This document shows positions 23,763 to 32,600 of a stretch of DNA of 64,000 nucleotides, in pieces. The notes under the pieces were generated by a model. The model made no database searches, was not told the origin of the DNA, and was given only the letters and a program-made list of their open reading frames with translations. Source of the DNA: Thioalkalivibrio sp. ALE31 (GTDB lineage: Bacteria; Pseudomonadota; Gammaproteobacteria; Ectothiorhodospirales; Ectothiorhodospiraceae); contig NZ_KB905022.1 in assembly GCF_000377405.1 (NCBI RefSeq), positions 1-64,000 of the forward strand, in the 5' to 3' direction. Every line of letters begins with the position of its first letter. Within the stretch, counting starts at the first letter, position 1. Made by a program: the position numbers and the translations under genes.

Positions 23763-24804
23763 AGCGTTCGTGGTCCCGGGGGCGCTGAATCAGCGCACAG
23801 GGGGCTATCGCTACGACGCGCGCATGGTCGCGGGTCTGCGGGCGCGCGGCTGGCGGGTGGCGGTCCATGAACTGGACGGTTGCTTCCCGGGGCCTGATCC
23901 CGAGGCCGCGGCGGCGCTGGATACCGCGCTTGCGGGCATTCCCGATGCCGGGGGTGTGCTGCTGGACGGACTGGCGGCGGGGGCCTTCCCCGAGGTGCTG
24001 GCCCGACATGCTGTGCGCTTGCGCCTGATCTACCTGTTGCATCATCCGCTGGGGCTGGAGACCGGCCTGGCGCCGGCGCGGTCGGAGGACCTGCTCGCGC
24101 GGGAGCGCGCTGCCCTCGGGCACGTGCGGGGTGTGGTCGCGACCAGTGCCTTTACGGCGGGGCAGGTGGCCGCCTGGGGCATGCCCCCGGAGCGACTGCA
24201 GGCGATCCCGCCCGGCGTCGAGGCGCGCCCGCCTGCGACCGGTCCGGCGCCCGGCGCGCCGCGGCTGTTGCTCTGCGTGGGGACGGTGGTCCCGCGCAAG
24301 GGGCAGCTGGAACTGGTGCAGGCCCTGGCCCGGCTTGAGGCCGAGAACTGGCGGGCGGTGCTGGTGGGCGCGCGCGATCGGGATGCGGCGTATGCCCGGC
24401 GGGTGGAGACGGCGATCGCGGCGGCCGGGCTGGAGGGTCGCATCGAATGGGCCGGCGAGTGCGACGATGCGATGCTGGAGGGCTGGTACGCGCAGGCGTC
24501 GGTGTTCGTCCTGCCCAGTGTCTACGAGGGTTTTGGCATGGCCTACACCGAGGCCATGGCCCGAGGGCTTCCGGTGATCGGGACCACTGGTGGTGCGATC
24601 CCGGGGACCGTCCCCGAGGCCGCCGGGCGTCTGGTGCCGCCGGGTGATATCGGGGCGCTGGCTGGGGCCATCGAGGGATTGTTGCGCGACCCGCGGGGGC
24701 GCGAACGGATGGGCCGGGCGGCGCGCGCGGCCATGACGGAACGACCGGACTGGGACGGTGCGGTGGCCGCGCTGGAGCGAACGCTGGAGGACTGGCTGCG
24801 ATGA
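23746..24804 (+). CDS. Glycosyltransferase family 4 protein
   Basis: A 352-residue GT-B retaining glycosyltransferase. The N-domain starts LAFVVPGALNQRTGGYRYDARMV. The C-domain holds LLLCVGTVVPRKGQLELVQAL and the donor-site E-x7-E block FVLPSVYEGFGMAYTEAMARGLPVIGT (about 250-276). The first usable start in this frame, TTG at 23746, lies inside the terminal repeat of the MITE-like element. GTG at 23770 is an alternative but would cut into the first strand. The original start was therefore probably displaced by the insertion. The stop overlaps the methyltransferase ATG. The acceptor is unknown; context suggests a pterin or lipid-linked alcohol. Confidence 0.82.
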   Translation: MISVSLAFVVPGALNQRTGGYRYDARMVAGLRARGWRVAVHELDGCFPGPDPEAAAALDTALAGIPDAGGVLLDGLAAGAFPEVLARHAVRLRLIYLLHHPLGLETGLAPARSEDLLARERAALGHVRGVVATSAFTAGQVAAWGMPPERLQAIPPGVEARPPATGPAPGAPRLLLCVGTVVPRKGQLELVQALARLEAENWRAVLVGARDRDAAYARRVETAIAAAGLEGRIEWAGECDDAMLEGWYAQASVFVLPSVYEGFGMAYTEAMARGLPVIGTTGGAIPGTVPEAAGRLVPPGDIGALAGAIEGLLRDPRGRERMGRAARAAMTERPDWDGAVAALERTLEDWLR

Positions 24805-25622
24805 CCGAGACCTTCGACGCCGACTGGCTCGCCCTGCGCGAACCCGCGGATCACGCGGCGCGCTCGGACGCGCTGGTTGCGATGCTGGGCGCGGCGCTGG
24901 CCGGCCGGGTGACGGGGGATGCCCTGAGGGTCACCGATCTTGGCAGCGGGACCGGCTCCAACCTGCGCTATCTCGCGCCCCGGCTGCCGACCCCGCAACA
25001 CTGGCGGCTGGTGGATCACGATAAGGGGTTGCTGCAGCGCGCGGCGGCCCCGGGCCCCGGGGTCGCGCTCGAGCGGCGGGTGACCGATCTGGCGGCAGAC
25101 CCGGCGGCGGCGCTCGCGGGGGACGAGCCGCTGGTGACGGCGGCGGCGTTGCTGGATCTGGTGTCCGAAGCCTGGCTTGCCCGGCTGCTGGAGGGCTGTG
25201 CCCGCCAGGGGACGGCGGTCCTGTTCGCGCTGAGCTATGACGGGCGGATCCGCTGGTCGGATCCGCAGCCCCTGGATGCCGAGCTGGAGGATGCGGTGAA
25301 TCGGCATCAGCGTTCGGACAAGGGCCTGGGGCCGGCGCTGGGCCCGACCGCCGCGTCGGTCTGCGCGGCCCGGCTCGAGGCGCACGGGCATCGCGTGGAA
25401 ACGCGCGCGAGCGACTGGCGCCTGGATGCCGGGCAGGCGAAGCTGGGGGCGGCCCTGATCGACGGTTGGGTGGATGCGGCCTGCGAGGTCGTGCCAGATC
25501 GCGCGGCCGCGTTGCAGGCCTGGGGCGAGTCGCGGGCACGCGCCCTTGCCCGGGGCGAGGTCGAGCTGGTGGTCGGTCACCAGGACGTGCTGGGATTGCC
25601 GCCGGCTTGGGCGCGCGGGTGA
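24801..25622 (+). CDS. SAM-dependent methyltransferase of the pterin/glycoside cluster
   Basis: A 273-residue class I methyltransferase. Motif I is RVTDLGSGTGSNLRYLAPRL (about 43-62), the acidic motif II is WRLVDHDKGLL, and AALLDLVSEAWL matches post-I. It starts within the glycosyltransferase stop codon (ATGA), so the two are translationally coupled. The C-terminal half has no distinctive signature. I recall similar methyltransferases next to the same dehydrogenase, PTPS-like and glycosyltransferase set in other proteobacteria; this needs confirmation by neighbourhood search. Substrate unknown. Confidence 0.8.
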   Translation: MTETFDADWLALREPADHAARSDALVAMLGAALAGRVTGDALRVTDLGSGTGSNLRYLAPRLPTPQHWRLVDHDKGLLQRAAAPGPGVALERRVTDLAADPAAALAGDEPLVTAAALLDLVSEAWLARLLEGCARQGTAVLFALSYDGRIRWSDPQPLDAELEDAVNRHQRSDKGLGPALGPTAASVCAARLEAHGHRVETRASDWRLDAGQAKLGAALIDGWVDAACEVVPDRAAALQAWGESRARALARGEVELVVGHQDVLGLPPAWARG

Positions 25623-25661
25623 ATCGCGGGGTTCGGCAGGAAATCCCGGTACCCGTTTCGC

Positions 25662-25689
25662 TGGACGTTGAACCCGTGCAGGATAGAAT
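25662..25689 (+). promoter_or_regulatory. Putative promoter for the TM/TPR protein
   Basis: TGGACG (25662-25667) and TAGAAT (25684-25689) are 16 bp apart, about 30 bp before the ATG at 25719. Confidence 0.45.
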
Positions 25690-25718
25690 CGGACGGGGAT
25701 AACCGGAAAAGGTGAGGC

Positions 25719-26387
25719 ATGGAACAGGCAGATAACAAGCAGAGAAGTTTCCTGAGTCGCTGGTGGATCCTGATCGTGATCGTGCTGTGGCTGATCGCCT
25801 GGTCGGCGCGGGACGTGCTGGCGCCCAGCGTGGAGGCGGTGCCGGAGGACGAAGACGTCGAGGCCGTGGCCGTGGCGGAGGATGATCCGGCGGCCGAGTC
25901 GCGCACGCCCGCGAGCCCGCCGCGCGAGGGCCGCCTGTCGGAGGGCGATATGGACCCGATGACCGGCGAGGCCTACGAGCGCGACGACGACACCGGCATG
26001 CATCGGCCGATTCCGGACCCGCGGGAGCAGCCGCGCACCACGGCCGACGGCGAGCCGGTGAGCGAGGAGCAGGTCGCGCGCCAGGTGCAGGAGGCGCTGG
26101 AGAACGGTCGCGCCGCGTACTGGAGTGACGGGCCGGAGGCTGCGGCTGCTGTCCTGCGGACCGCGCTGGCGGACATTCCGGCGACGGCCGCTCAGCGTGC
26201 CGACCTCTACGGCGAGCTGGGCAACGCCCTCTATGCTGCGGGGGATGCCCGCGGGGCCATGCGGGCATGGGACAGCGCCCTGGACCTGCTGCCCGCCGGC
26301 GAGCGACGCGTGATGGTCGAGCGCCTGGCGCCGGTGTATGACCGTCACCACCGGGACGGGGCGCGTCACCTGCGCCAGTTCCGGTAG
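25719..26387 (+). CDS. Single-pass membrane protein with acidic linker and TPR-like C-terminus
   Basis: A 222-residue protein I cannot name. One N-terminal transmembrane helix (WWILIVIVLWLIAW, about 15-28) is followed by a very acidic low-complexity linker (about 38-110). A C-terminal helical-repeat region of TPR type follows (AQRADLYGELGNALYAAGDARGAMRAWDSAL, about 165-195). The topology is probably N-in, with the repeat region in the periplasm. GTGAGG lies before the ATG, and a promoter is seen at 25662. It is separated by a terminator from the convergent sigma-54 regulator gene. A scaffold or protein-binding function is suggested only by the TPR-like helices. Confidence 0.7.
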   Translation: MEQADNKQRSFLSRWWILIVIVLWLIAWSARDVLAPSVEAVPEDEDVEAVAVAEDDPAAESRTPASPPREGRLSEGDMDPMTGEAYERDDDTGMHRPIPDPREQPRTTADGEPVSEEQVARQVQEALENGRAAYWSDGPEAAAAVLRTALADIPATAAQRADLYGELGNALYAAGDARGAMRAWDSALDLLPAGERRVMVERLAPVYDRHHRDGARHLRQFR

Positions 26388-26420
26388 TAGCGATCCCGGG
26401 CCGCCGTGCCCGGGCGATCA

Positions 26421-26457
26421 GAAAGGCCCCGGAGATGCACATCTCCGGGGCCTTTTG
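26421..26457. terminator. Bidirectional terminator between convergent genes
   Basis: A long perfect stem (AAAGGCCCCGGAGATG/CATCTCCGGGGCCTTT) with T-rich flanks in both directions lies between the TM/TPR gene and the sigma-54 regulator. Confidence 0.9.
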
Positions 26458-26490
26458 TCGTGTGGAGGCGCCGCGTCCGGCTAGTGCTCC

Positions 26491-27882
26491 TCAAACCAAC
26501 TGGTAGCGGTGCAGCTTGCGCCACAGGGTACTGCGATCCATGCCGAGGGCGCGTGCGGTCTGCGAGCGGTTGCCGGCATGGGCCACCAGCGCCTCGCGCA
26601 GGCGCCGCGCCTCGGGATGTTCGCTGGCCTGGGTGCCATTGGCGCCAAGACTATTCGGCTCGGCACTGGCGGTGCGGCCGTGGTCATGCCCGTTGGTACG
26701 CGGGGCATGGATCGTGTCGCCCATGTCTGCATCCACCCGGATCGGCTGGGGCAGGGGGAAGTCGTCGACCTGGCCATCCCGGGCGTGCAGGGTCAGGCAC
26801 TCGAAGACGTTCTCCAGTTCGCGGAAGTTGCCCGGCCAGGGGTGTTCCTGCAGCTTTTCCTTCAGATGGGGCGCGATGCGGATGCCGTGATGCACCTCGT
26901 AGGCCTGCAGCGTGGCCGCGAGATCGCGGGGACGATCGCGTAGCGGCGGGATGTCCACTGTTGCGACGGCCAGTCGGTAGAAGAGGTCGGTGCGGAATTC
27001 GCCGGCCTCCACCTGGCTGCGCAGATCCTGGTTCGACGCGGCGAGAATGCGCACGTCCACCTGCCGGGTGGTGTTCTCCCCCACGCGTTCGAAGGCGCCG
27101 TCCTGCACGGCGCGCAGCAGCTTGGCCTGCAGCCGCTGACTCATCTCCCCGATCTCGTCGAGAAACAGCGTGCCGCCATCGGCGGACTCGAAGCGCCCGA
27201 TGCGGTCACTGACCGCCCCGGAGAAGGCACCCCGGGTATGACCGAAGAGCTCGGATTCGAGCAGTTCCTCGGGGATCGCCGCGCAGTTGATCTCGACAAA
27301 CGGCGCCTCGGCGCGGCGGCTGGCCTGGTGGATCGCACGCGCCAGGCGGGTCTTGCCGGTGCCGGATTCGCCCAGCAGCATCACGCGCACATCGCTGGCG
27401 GCGACGCGCCGCGCGAACTGGAGGGTGGGGCGGCAATGGGCGTCATGGGAATGGAAGTGGCTGTCATCGAGTCCGTCCCGACCATCCTCGCTAACGGTCT
27501 CCACCGAGGTGGTGCGCCGGCGCTGCGGCTGCAGGGTGATCAGGCGCAGCGCGCGGGCGTCGTCGTTCAGGCGCAGGGGCTGGCTGATGACCTCCAGTGG
27601 CAGGGTCTCGTCCTCCAGTTCGGCCATCAGCGAGAAGTGCAGGGCGTGCGGGGTGCGGTTGGCGTCGGCGTCGTCGTCGCCGGCGGCGACGGCGGCCTCT
27701 TTCAGATGTGCCTCGAGATTCAGCGACCCGAGCTGGTCCAGGGTCAGGGGGGTATCCGGGGGGATTTGCAGGGTCTGGTGAAAGGCCGGGTTGGCGAACA
27801 GGACCCGGCCCCGGGTATCGCTGATGAGGTGTGGATCCCGACTGTGTCGGATGCAGATCTCGGCCAGTTCGGTTGTGGTCAT
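26491..27882 (-). CDS. Sigma-54-dependent transcriptional activator (PAS-AAA+-Fis)
   Basis: A 463-residue enhancer-binding protein. Residues about 8-60 form a PAS-like sensor ([20 protein letters not shown]). The AAA+ domain has Walker A GESGTGKT (171-178), the sigma-54 contact loop GAFSGA (218-223; consensus GAFTGA) and Walker [13 protein letters not shown]. The C-terminal Fis helix-turn-helix is [19 protein letters not shown]. There is no REC domain, so it senses a ligand or redox cue by itself. GGAGG lies 5 nt before the ATG. It diverges from the RND efflux genes, and the spacer holds palindromes and a sigma-54 promoter, making that operon its likely target. Confidence 0.92.
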   Translation of the reverse strand: MTTTELAEICIRHSRDPHLISDTRGRVLFANPAFHQTLQIPPDTPLTLDQLGSLNLEAHLKEAAVAAGDDDADANRTPHALHFSLMAELEDETLPLEVISQPLRLNDDARALRLITLQPQRRRTTSVETVSEDGRDGLDDSHFHSHDAHCRPTLQFARRVAASDVRVMLLGESGTGKTRLARAIHQASRRAEAPFVEINCAAIPEELLESELFGHTRGAFSGAVSDRIGRFESADGGTLFLDEIGEMSQRLQAKLLRAVQDGAFERVGENTTRQVDVRILAASNQDLRSQVEAGEFRTDLFYRLAVATVDIPPLRDRPRDLAATLQAYEVHHGIRIAPHLKEKLQEHPWPGNFRELENVFECLTLHARDGQVDDFPLPQPIRVDADMGDTIHAPRTNGHDHGRTASAEPNSLGANGTQASEHPEARRLREALVAHAGNRSQTARALGMDRSTLWRKLHRYQLV

Positions 27883-27925
27883 CCCGCCTCCTTTTTCTTG
27901 TTGGAGGGGCCGGCGGCAGCGGGAC

Positions 27926-28023
27926 GGTGTTGCAACACCCGGGGCCTCCTGCAACACCCGGGAATCCCCCGTTTCGCCAATCCCTGTCTCGGTTATAGCG
28001 CGAAACGGGGGTGTTGCAACAGG
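27926..28023. promoter_or_regulatory. Putative enhancer sites (UAS) for the sigma-54 activator
   Basis: A perfect 14-bp palindrome GGTGTTGCAACACC (27926-27939), a half site TGCAACACC (27950-27958) and a near-perfect GGTGTTGCAACAGG (28010-28023) lie 60-160 bp upstream of the sigma-54 promoter. An additional inverted repeat (CCCCCGTTTCGC with GCGAAACGGGGG) lies between them. This is the expected geometry for hexameric enhancer-binding proteins. Confidence 0.7.
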
Positions 28024-28083
28024 TGTGCCCTGAATATCAGCAAATCAGAATCAAGTGATTGATTTATAAGAATGTCACAATAC

Positions 28084-28099
28084 TGGCATATACGTTGCT
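28084..28099 (+). promoter_or_regulatory. Sigma-54 (-24/-12) promoter of the RND operon
   Basis: TGGCATATACGTTGCT matches the sigma-54 consensus TGGCAC-N5-TTGCW, with GG and GC exactly 10 bp apart. It faces the efflux genes, about 200 bp before the adaptor ATG, so a long leader is expected. Confidence 0.75.
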
Positions 28100-28312
28100 T
28101 GTAGTTCGGCATGAGTTCTTCTACATACTGGGATATGGATACCCGCTTCGGTGGTCATCCGGCTGACACCGGTCGCCGGACCAGGCTCGTTGCCGTTTCC
28201 CCCGGCAGTCGGTCGGCTGCGGCCCATCGTTTGCCCGGGCCCCGGCGCGTGCAGGCGCGCAGGCCCGGCACCCCCTCTCTCATCGCGGCATTCGGCGCGA
28301 GGTAGGACGATC

Positions 28313-29521
28313 ATGATTGCTCGAGTCTCCCGACGCCTTCTGGCCCGGACCCTGCTGGGTGCGGCACTGGCACTGCCTCTGTGGGGCCTGTCGCTGGTGC
28401 ATGCCTCCGGCCCCGTCCTCACGGTGGAGCCGGATCAGGCGGCCACCCAGACGGTCAGTGGCACGGTGATTCCCTTCCGCGAGGTCACGCTGACGGCGCA
28501 GTCCTCGGGGCGCGTGGTCGACGTAGCCGGTGCCGAGGGCGACCGTTTCGAACAGGGGACCGTGCTGGTAGCGATCAGCGATGACCGGCTGCGCGCCCAG
28601 CGCCAGGCGGCCGAGGCCGAGATGCGTACCGCCGAGGCTGCGATCCGCGAGGCCCAGATGCAGTACGGCCGCGAGATGATTTCGCCGCAGTCGCGCAACA
28701 TCGGGCAGATGCCCGGCATGGGCGTGCCATCGATGTTCGACCAGATGTTTACCCAGCCGATGGGCCAGTTCATGGGCATGGGCGACCCCGCGCTGGACCG
28801 ACGCACCGATCTCTACTCCCGCTACATCGGCGTGGACCAGGCCCAGGCGCGCTGGGAACAGGCCCGGGCCCGCGTGGCCGAGCTGGACGCCGCCATTCGC
28901 GACACCCGCTCCGAGGCCCCCTTTGACGGCCTGGTGATGCACAAGCACGTCGAAGAAGGCGACACCGTGCAGCCCGGGCAGCCGCTCGTCAGCTTCGGCC
29001 ATGTCGAGTTCCTGCGCATCGAGGCCCAGGTGCCGGTGCGGCTGGTAAGCAGCCTGCAGGAAGACGACTACGTGCAGGTGCGGCTGGATACCGGCGACGA
29101 GGTGGAGGCCCGGGTCGCCCGGATCTTCCCCCTGGCCGATCCCCAGCGCCATACCGTGACCGTCAAGTTCGATCTGCCCCAGGGCGTGCGCGGCGGGCCG
29201 GGCATGCATGCGGCGGTGCATCTGCCGCAGGCCGGTACGCCGGGCAACCGCGTGGTGATCCCGCGTTCCGCCCTGATCCCGGGGGGCGCCTTGCCGCGTG
29301 TGGCCGTGCTGGACGGCGAGGGCCATGTGCGGGTGCGCATGGTGCGTCTTGGGGGGTCGCGCGGGGACCAGGTGGTAGTGACCTCCGGGCTGGAGCCGGG
29401 CATGCAGATTCTCGCGCGGCCGGATGCCGGCGTGCGCTCCGGCCAGCCGGTCGGTGGACGCTCTCCGGATGCGGGCGCCGGGCGCCGCGGGGGTGACGCC
29501 GATCCCTGGAGCCGCATGTAG
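28313..29521 (+). CDS. RND efflux periplasmic adaptor (membrane fusion protein)
   Basis: A 402-residue adaptor of the HlyD/AcrA type. A signal peptide (LLGAALALPLWGLSLVHA) is followed by a lipoyl/barrel-sandwich half (TVSGTVIPFREVTLTAQSSGRVVDV) and a helical hairpin (RAQRQAAEAEMRTAEAAIREAQ). The second lipoyl half is SEAPFDGLVMHKHVEEGDTVQPGQPLVSF, then a beta-barrel and membrane-proximal region. No lipobox Cys was seen. An unusual Met-rich insertion in the hairpin (GQMPGMGVPSMFDQMFTQP, about 127-145) could contact metal or partner proteins. The tail after residue 380 is Gly/Arg-rich. Its promoter is sigma-54 type, and the RND permease follows 128 bp downstream. No outer-membrane TolC partner is encoded nearby. 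Confidence 0.88.
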   Translation: MIARVSRRLLARTLLGAALALPLWGLSLVHASGPVLTVEPDQAATQTVSGTVIPFREVTLTAQSSGRVVDVAGAEGDRFEQGTVLVAISDDRLRAQRQAAEAEMRTAEAAIREAQMQYGREMISPQSRNIGQMPGMGVPSMFDQMFTQPMGQFMGMGDPALDRRTDLYSRYIGVDQAQARWEQARARVAELDAAIRDTRSEAPFDGLVMHKHVEEGDTVQPGQPLVSFGHVEFLRIEAQVPVRLVSSLQEDDYVQVRLDTGDEVEARVARIFPLADPQRHTVTVKFDLPQGVRGGPGMHAAVHLPQAGTPGNRVVIPRSALIPGGALPRVAVLDGEGHVRVRMVRLGGSRGDQVVVTSGLEPGMQILARPDAGVRSGQPVGGRSPDAGAGRRGGDADPWSRM

Positions 29522-29649
29522 GGACGCCTCTCCGGCCCAAAACCGGATTCACAGCACCGGCAGGCGCCCCTGGCAGGCGCACCGGTGGCAAGGCGCCGCC
29601 CCTGGCGGTGCCCGGGACGCCAGACCGACAACAGGACCGTTCAAGCTCG

Positions 29650-32600
29650 ATGGCCGAAGACGACAGACAATCCGAGACCGGTTTCCGGCAGAAGCACGGC
29701 GACCCCGGCATTGCCGGGCGCATGGCGGCGGCGTTTATCCATTCGCCGCTGTCGCCGCTGCTGCTGCTGGCCAGTATCGCGATCGGCATCCTCGGCTTGA
29801 TGGTGACGCCGCGCCAGGAGGATCCGCAGATCTCCGTGCCGATGGTGGACATCATGGTGTCCTACCCGGGCGTGCCGTCGGAGCAGGTGGCGAGCCTGGC
29901 GGCAAGGCCGCTGGAGCGGCTGATGAGCGAGCTCTCCGGTGTCGACAACGTCTACTCCGTATCGCATCGCGGCGAGGCGATGGTGACCGTGCAGTTCGAT
30001 GTAGGCGAGGACATGGAGTCCTCGATCGTCAAGGTGCACGACAAGCTGTTTGCCAATCGTGACCTGATGCCGCCGGGTGTGAGCGAGCCGATGGTCAAGG
30101 CCAAGGGCGCGGATGATGTGCCGGTGGTGAACCTGACTTTCTGGTCGCACGAGGTGGATGATGCACTGCTCCGCCAGATCGCGCTGGATGCGCAGCAGCA
30201 GCTGAACGAGGTCCCCGATACCAGTCAGAGCTTCGTGGTCAGCGGGCGCGAGGAGCGCCTGCGCATCGAGGTGCAGCCGGAGCGCCTGGCCGGGTTCGAT
30301 GTCAGTCTGGACCAGATCGCACAGGCCGTGCAGTCGGCGAACGTCGAGGGCGCTGCCGGACGCATCGAGAGCGATGGCCTGAGCACCGCGGTGTACACCG
30401 GGCGGTTCTTTACCGGGGCGGCGGATCTGGAGCAGCTGCTGGTGGCGGTCAGTGACGGTCAGCCGGTGTACCTGCGTGACGTGGCGGAGGTGACCTACGG
30501 ACCGGGCGAGGTGGACCGCTTCGTGCGGCACTACTCCGGGCCGGCCGCCGTGGATCCGGACGCGGCGCCGGAGGGCGCGGCGGCGGTGACCCTGGCGATC
30601 GCCAAGAAGCCCGGCAGCAACGGCGTGACCGTGGCCAACAATGTCCTCGAACGTCTCGAACGCCTGAAGGGCAGTGTGATCCCGGACAACGTCGAGGTCG
30701 CGGTCTCGCGCGACTACGGCAAGACCGCCAACGAGAAGGTCAACGAACTGATCTTCAAGCTGTTCATCGCGACCTTCGCGGTGACCATCCTGGTCGGGCT
30801 GTTCCTCGGGATCCGCGCCGCGCTGGTGGTGCTGATCGTGATTCCGGTGGTGATCCTGTTCACCGTGTTCAGCGCCTGGGTCCTGGGCTATACCATCGAT
30901 CGCGTCAGCCTGTTCGCGCTGATCTTCTCCATCGGCATCCTGGTGGACGACGCCATCGTGGTGGTGGAGAACATCTACCGACGCTGGCTGATGAAGCGCG
31001 GCATCGATACCGAGACCTCGGTAGATGCGGTGCGCGAGGTCGGCAATCCGACCATCCTGGCCACCTTCACCGTGATCGCGGCGCTGCTGCCGATGGGCTT
31101 CGTCTCCGGGATGATGGGCCCGTACATGCAGCCGATCCCGGTGCTGGGTTCCGTGGCCATGCTGTTCTCGCTGGTCGCGGCCTTTGTCTTTACCCCGTGG
31201 CTGACCCAGCGCCTGCGCCCCAGCATGGCCTACCTCGAAAAGGCCACCGACAAGGAACACCGCCAGGCCGAGAAGCTGGGTCGGTTCTATCGCACGGCGA
31301 TCCCGGGACTGGCGGATAACCCCGTGCGCGGCTATGCCTTCCTGATCGGCGTGATCGTGATCTTCTTCCTGATGGTCAGCCTGTTCATGACCACCGATGT
31401 GCGCGTGAAGATGCTGCCGCTGGACAACAAGCCCGAGTTCCAGGTGGTGGTGAACTTCCCCGAGGGCACCGCCCTGACCGAGACCGCCACCCTGAGCCAC
31501 GACATGGCACAGGTGCTGCGCGAGATGGACGAGGTGGTGGGCCTGCAGTCGTATGTTGGCACCGCGTCGCCGTTCAATTTCAACGGCCTGGTGCGCCACT
31601 ACTACCTGCGCGACGAACCCTGGCAGGGGGATATCCAGGTGCAGCTGGTAGACAAGGGCGACCGCGGCCGCACCTCGCACGAGATCGCCACCGAGGCCCG
31701 CGAACGCCTGACCCCGCTGGCTCGCGCCGCCGGTGCGCGTATCCAGGTGGTCGAGATGCCGCCGGGCCCGCCGGTGCTGCAGTCGGTGGTGGCCGAGGTC
31801 TACGGCCCCGACGCGGCAACCCGCCGTGCGGTCGCCCGTGATCTGGAAGGCATGTTCGCCAATGCCGAGCACGTAGCGGACGTGGACAGCTTCCTGCAGG
31901 CGCCGCACGACGTCTGGCACTTTGATGTGGATCGTGACAAGGCCCTGCGCCGCGGCGTGACCGTCGAGACCATCAACCGCACCCTGGAGACCGCGATCGG
32001 CGGACAGATCCTGGGCGACGTGAAGGCGCAGTCGCTGGTTGAGCCGCACCTGATCGAGATGCGCCTGCCGATGGCCACGCGCAACGACATCCGGCAGCTG
32101 GAAATGCTGCCCGTGTTTACCCGGCAGGGCGGGTCCATCCCGCTGGCCGAGCTCGGCGAGTTTGTCCAGCGCCCGCAGGACGAGCCGATCTACCACAAGA
32201 ACCTGCGTCCGGTGGAGTACGTGACCGGCGAGGTGGTCGGCCGCCTGGCCGCGCCGGTGTACGGGATGCTGGAGGTCCAGGAGCAGCTGGAGGACTACCG
32301 GCTTCCGGATGGCAGCCAGGTGCAGCCGCACTGGCTGGGACCGCCGCCGAATGACGATTCCACCGCGTTCGAGTGGGCCGGCGAGTGGACGGTGACCTAC
32401 GAGACCTTCCGCGACATGGGCATCGCCTTCGCCATCGCGCTGATCCTGATCTACATGCTGGTGGTCTGGGAGTTCGGCAACTTCGTGCTGCCGGGCATCA
32501 TCATGGCCCCGATCCCGCTGACCCTGATCGGGATCATCCCCGGCCACTGGCTGATGAACGCCGAGTTCACCGCCACTTCGATGATCGGCTTCATCGCACT

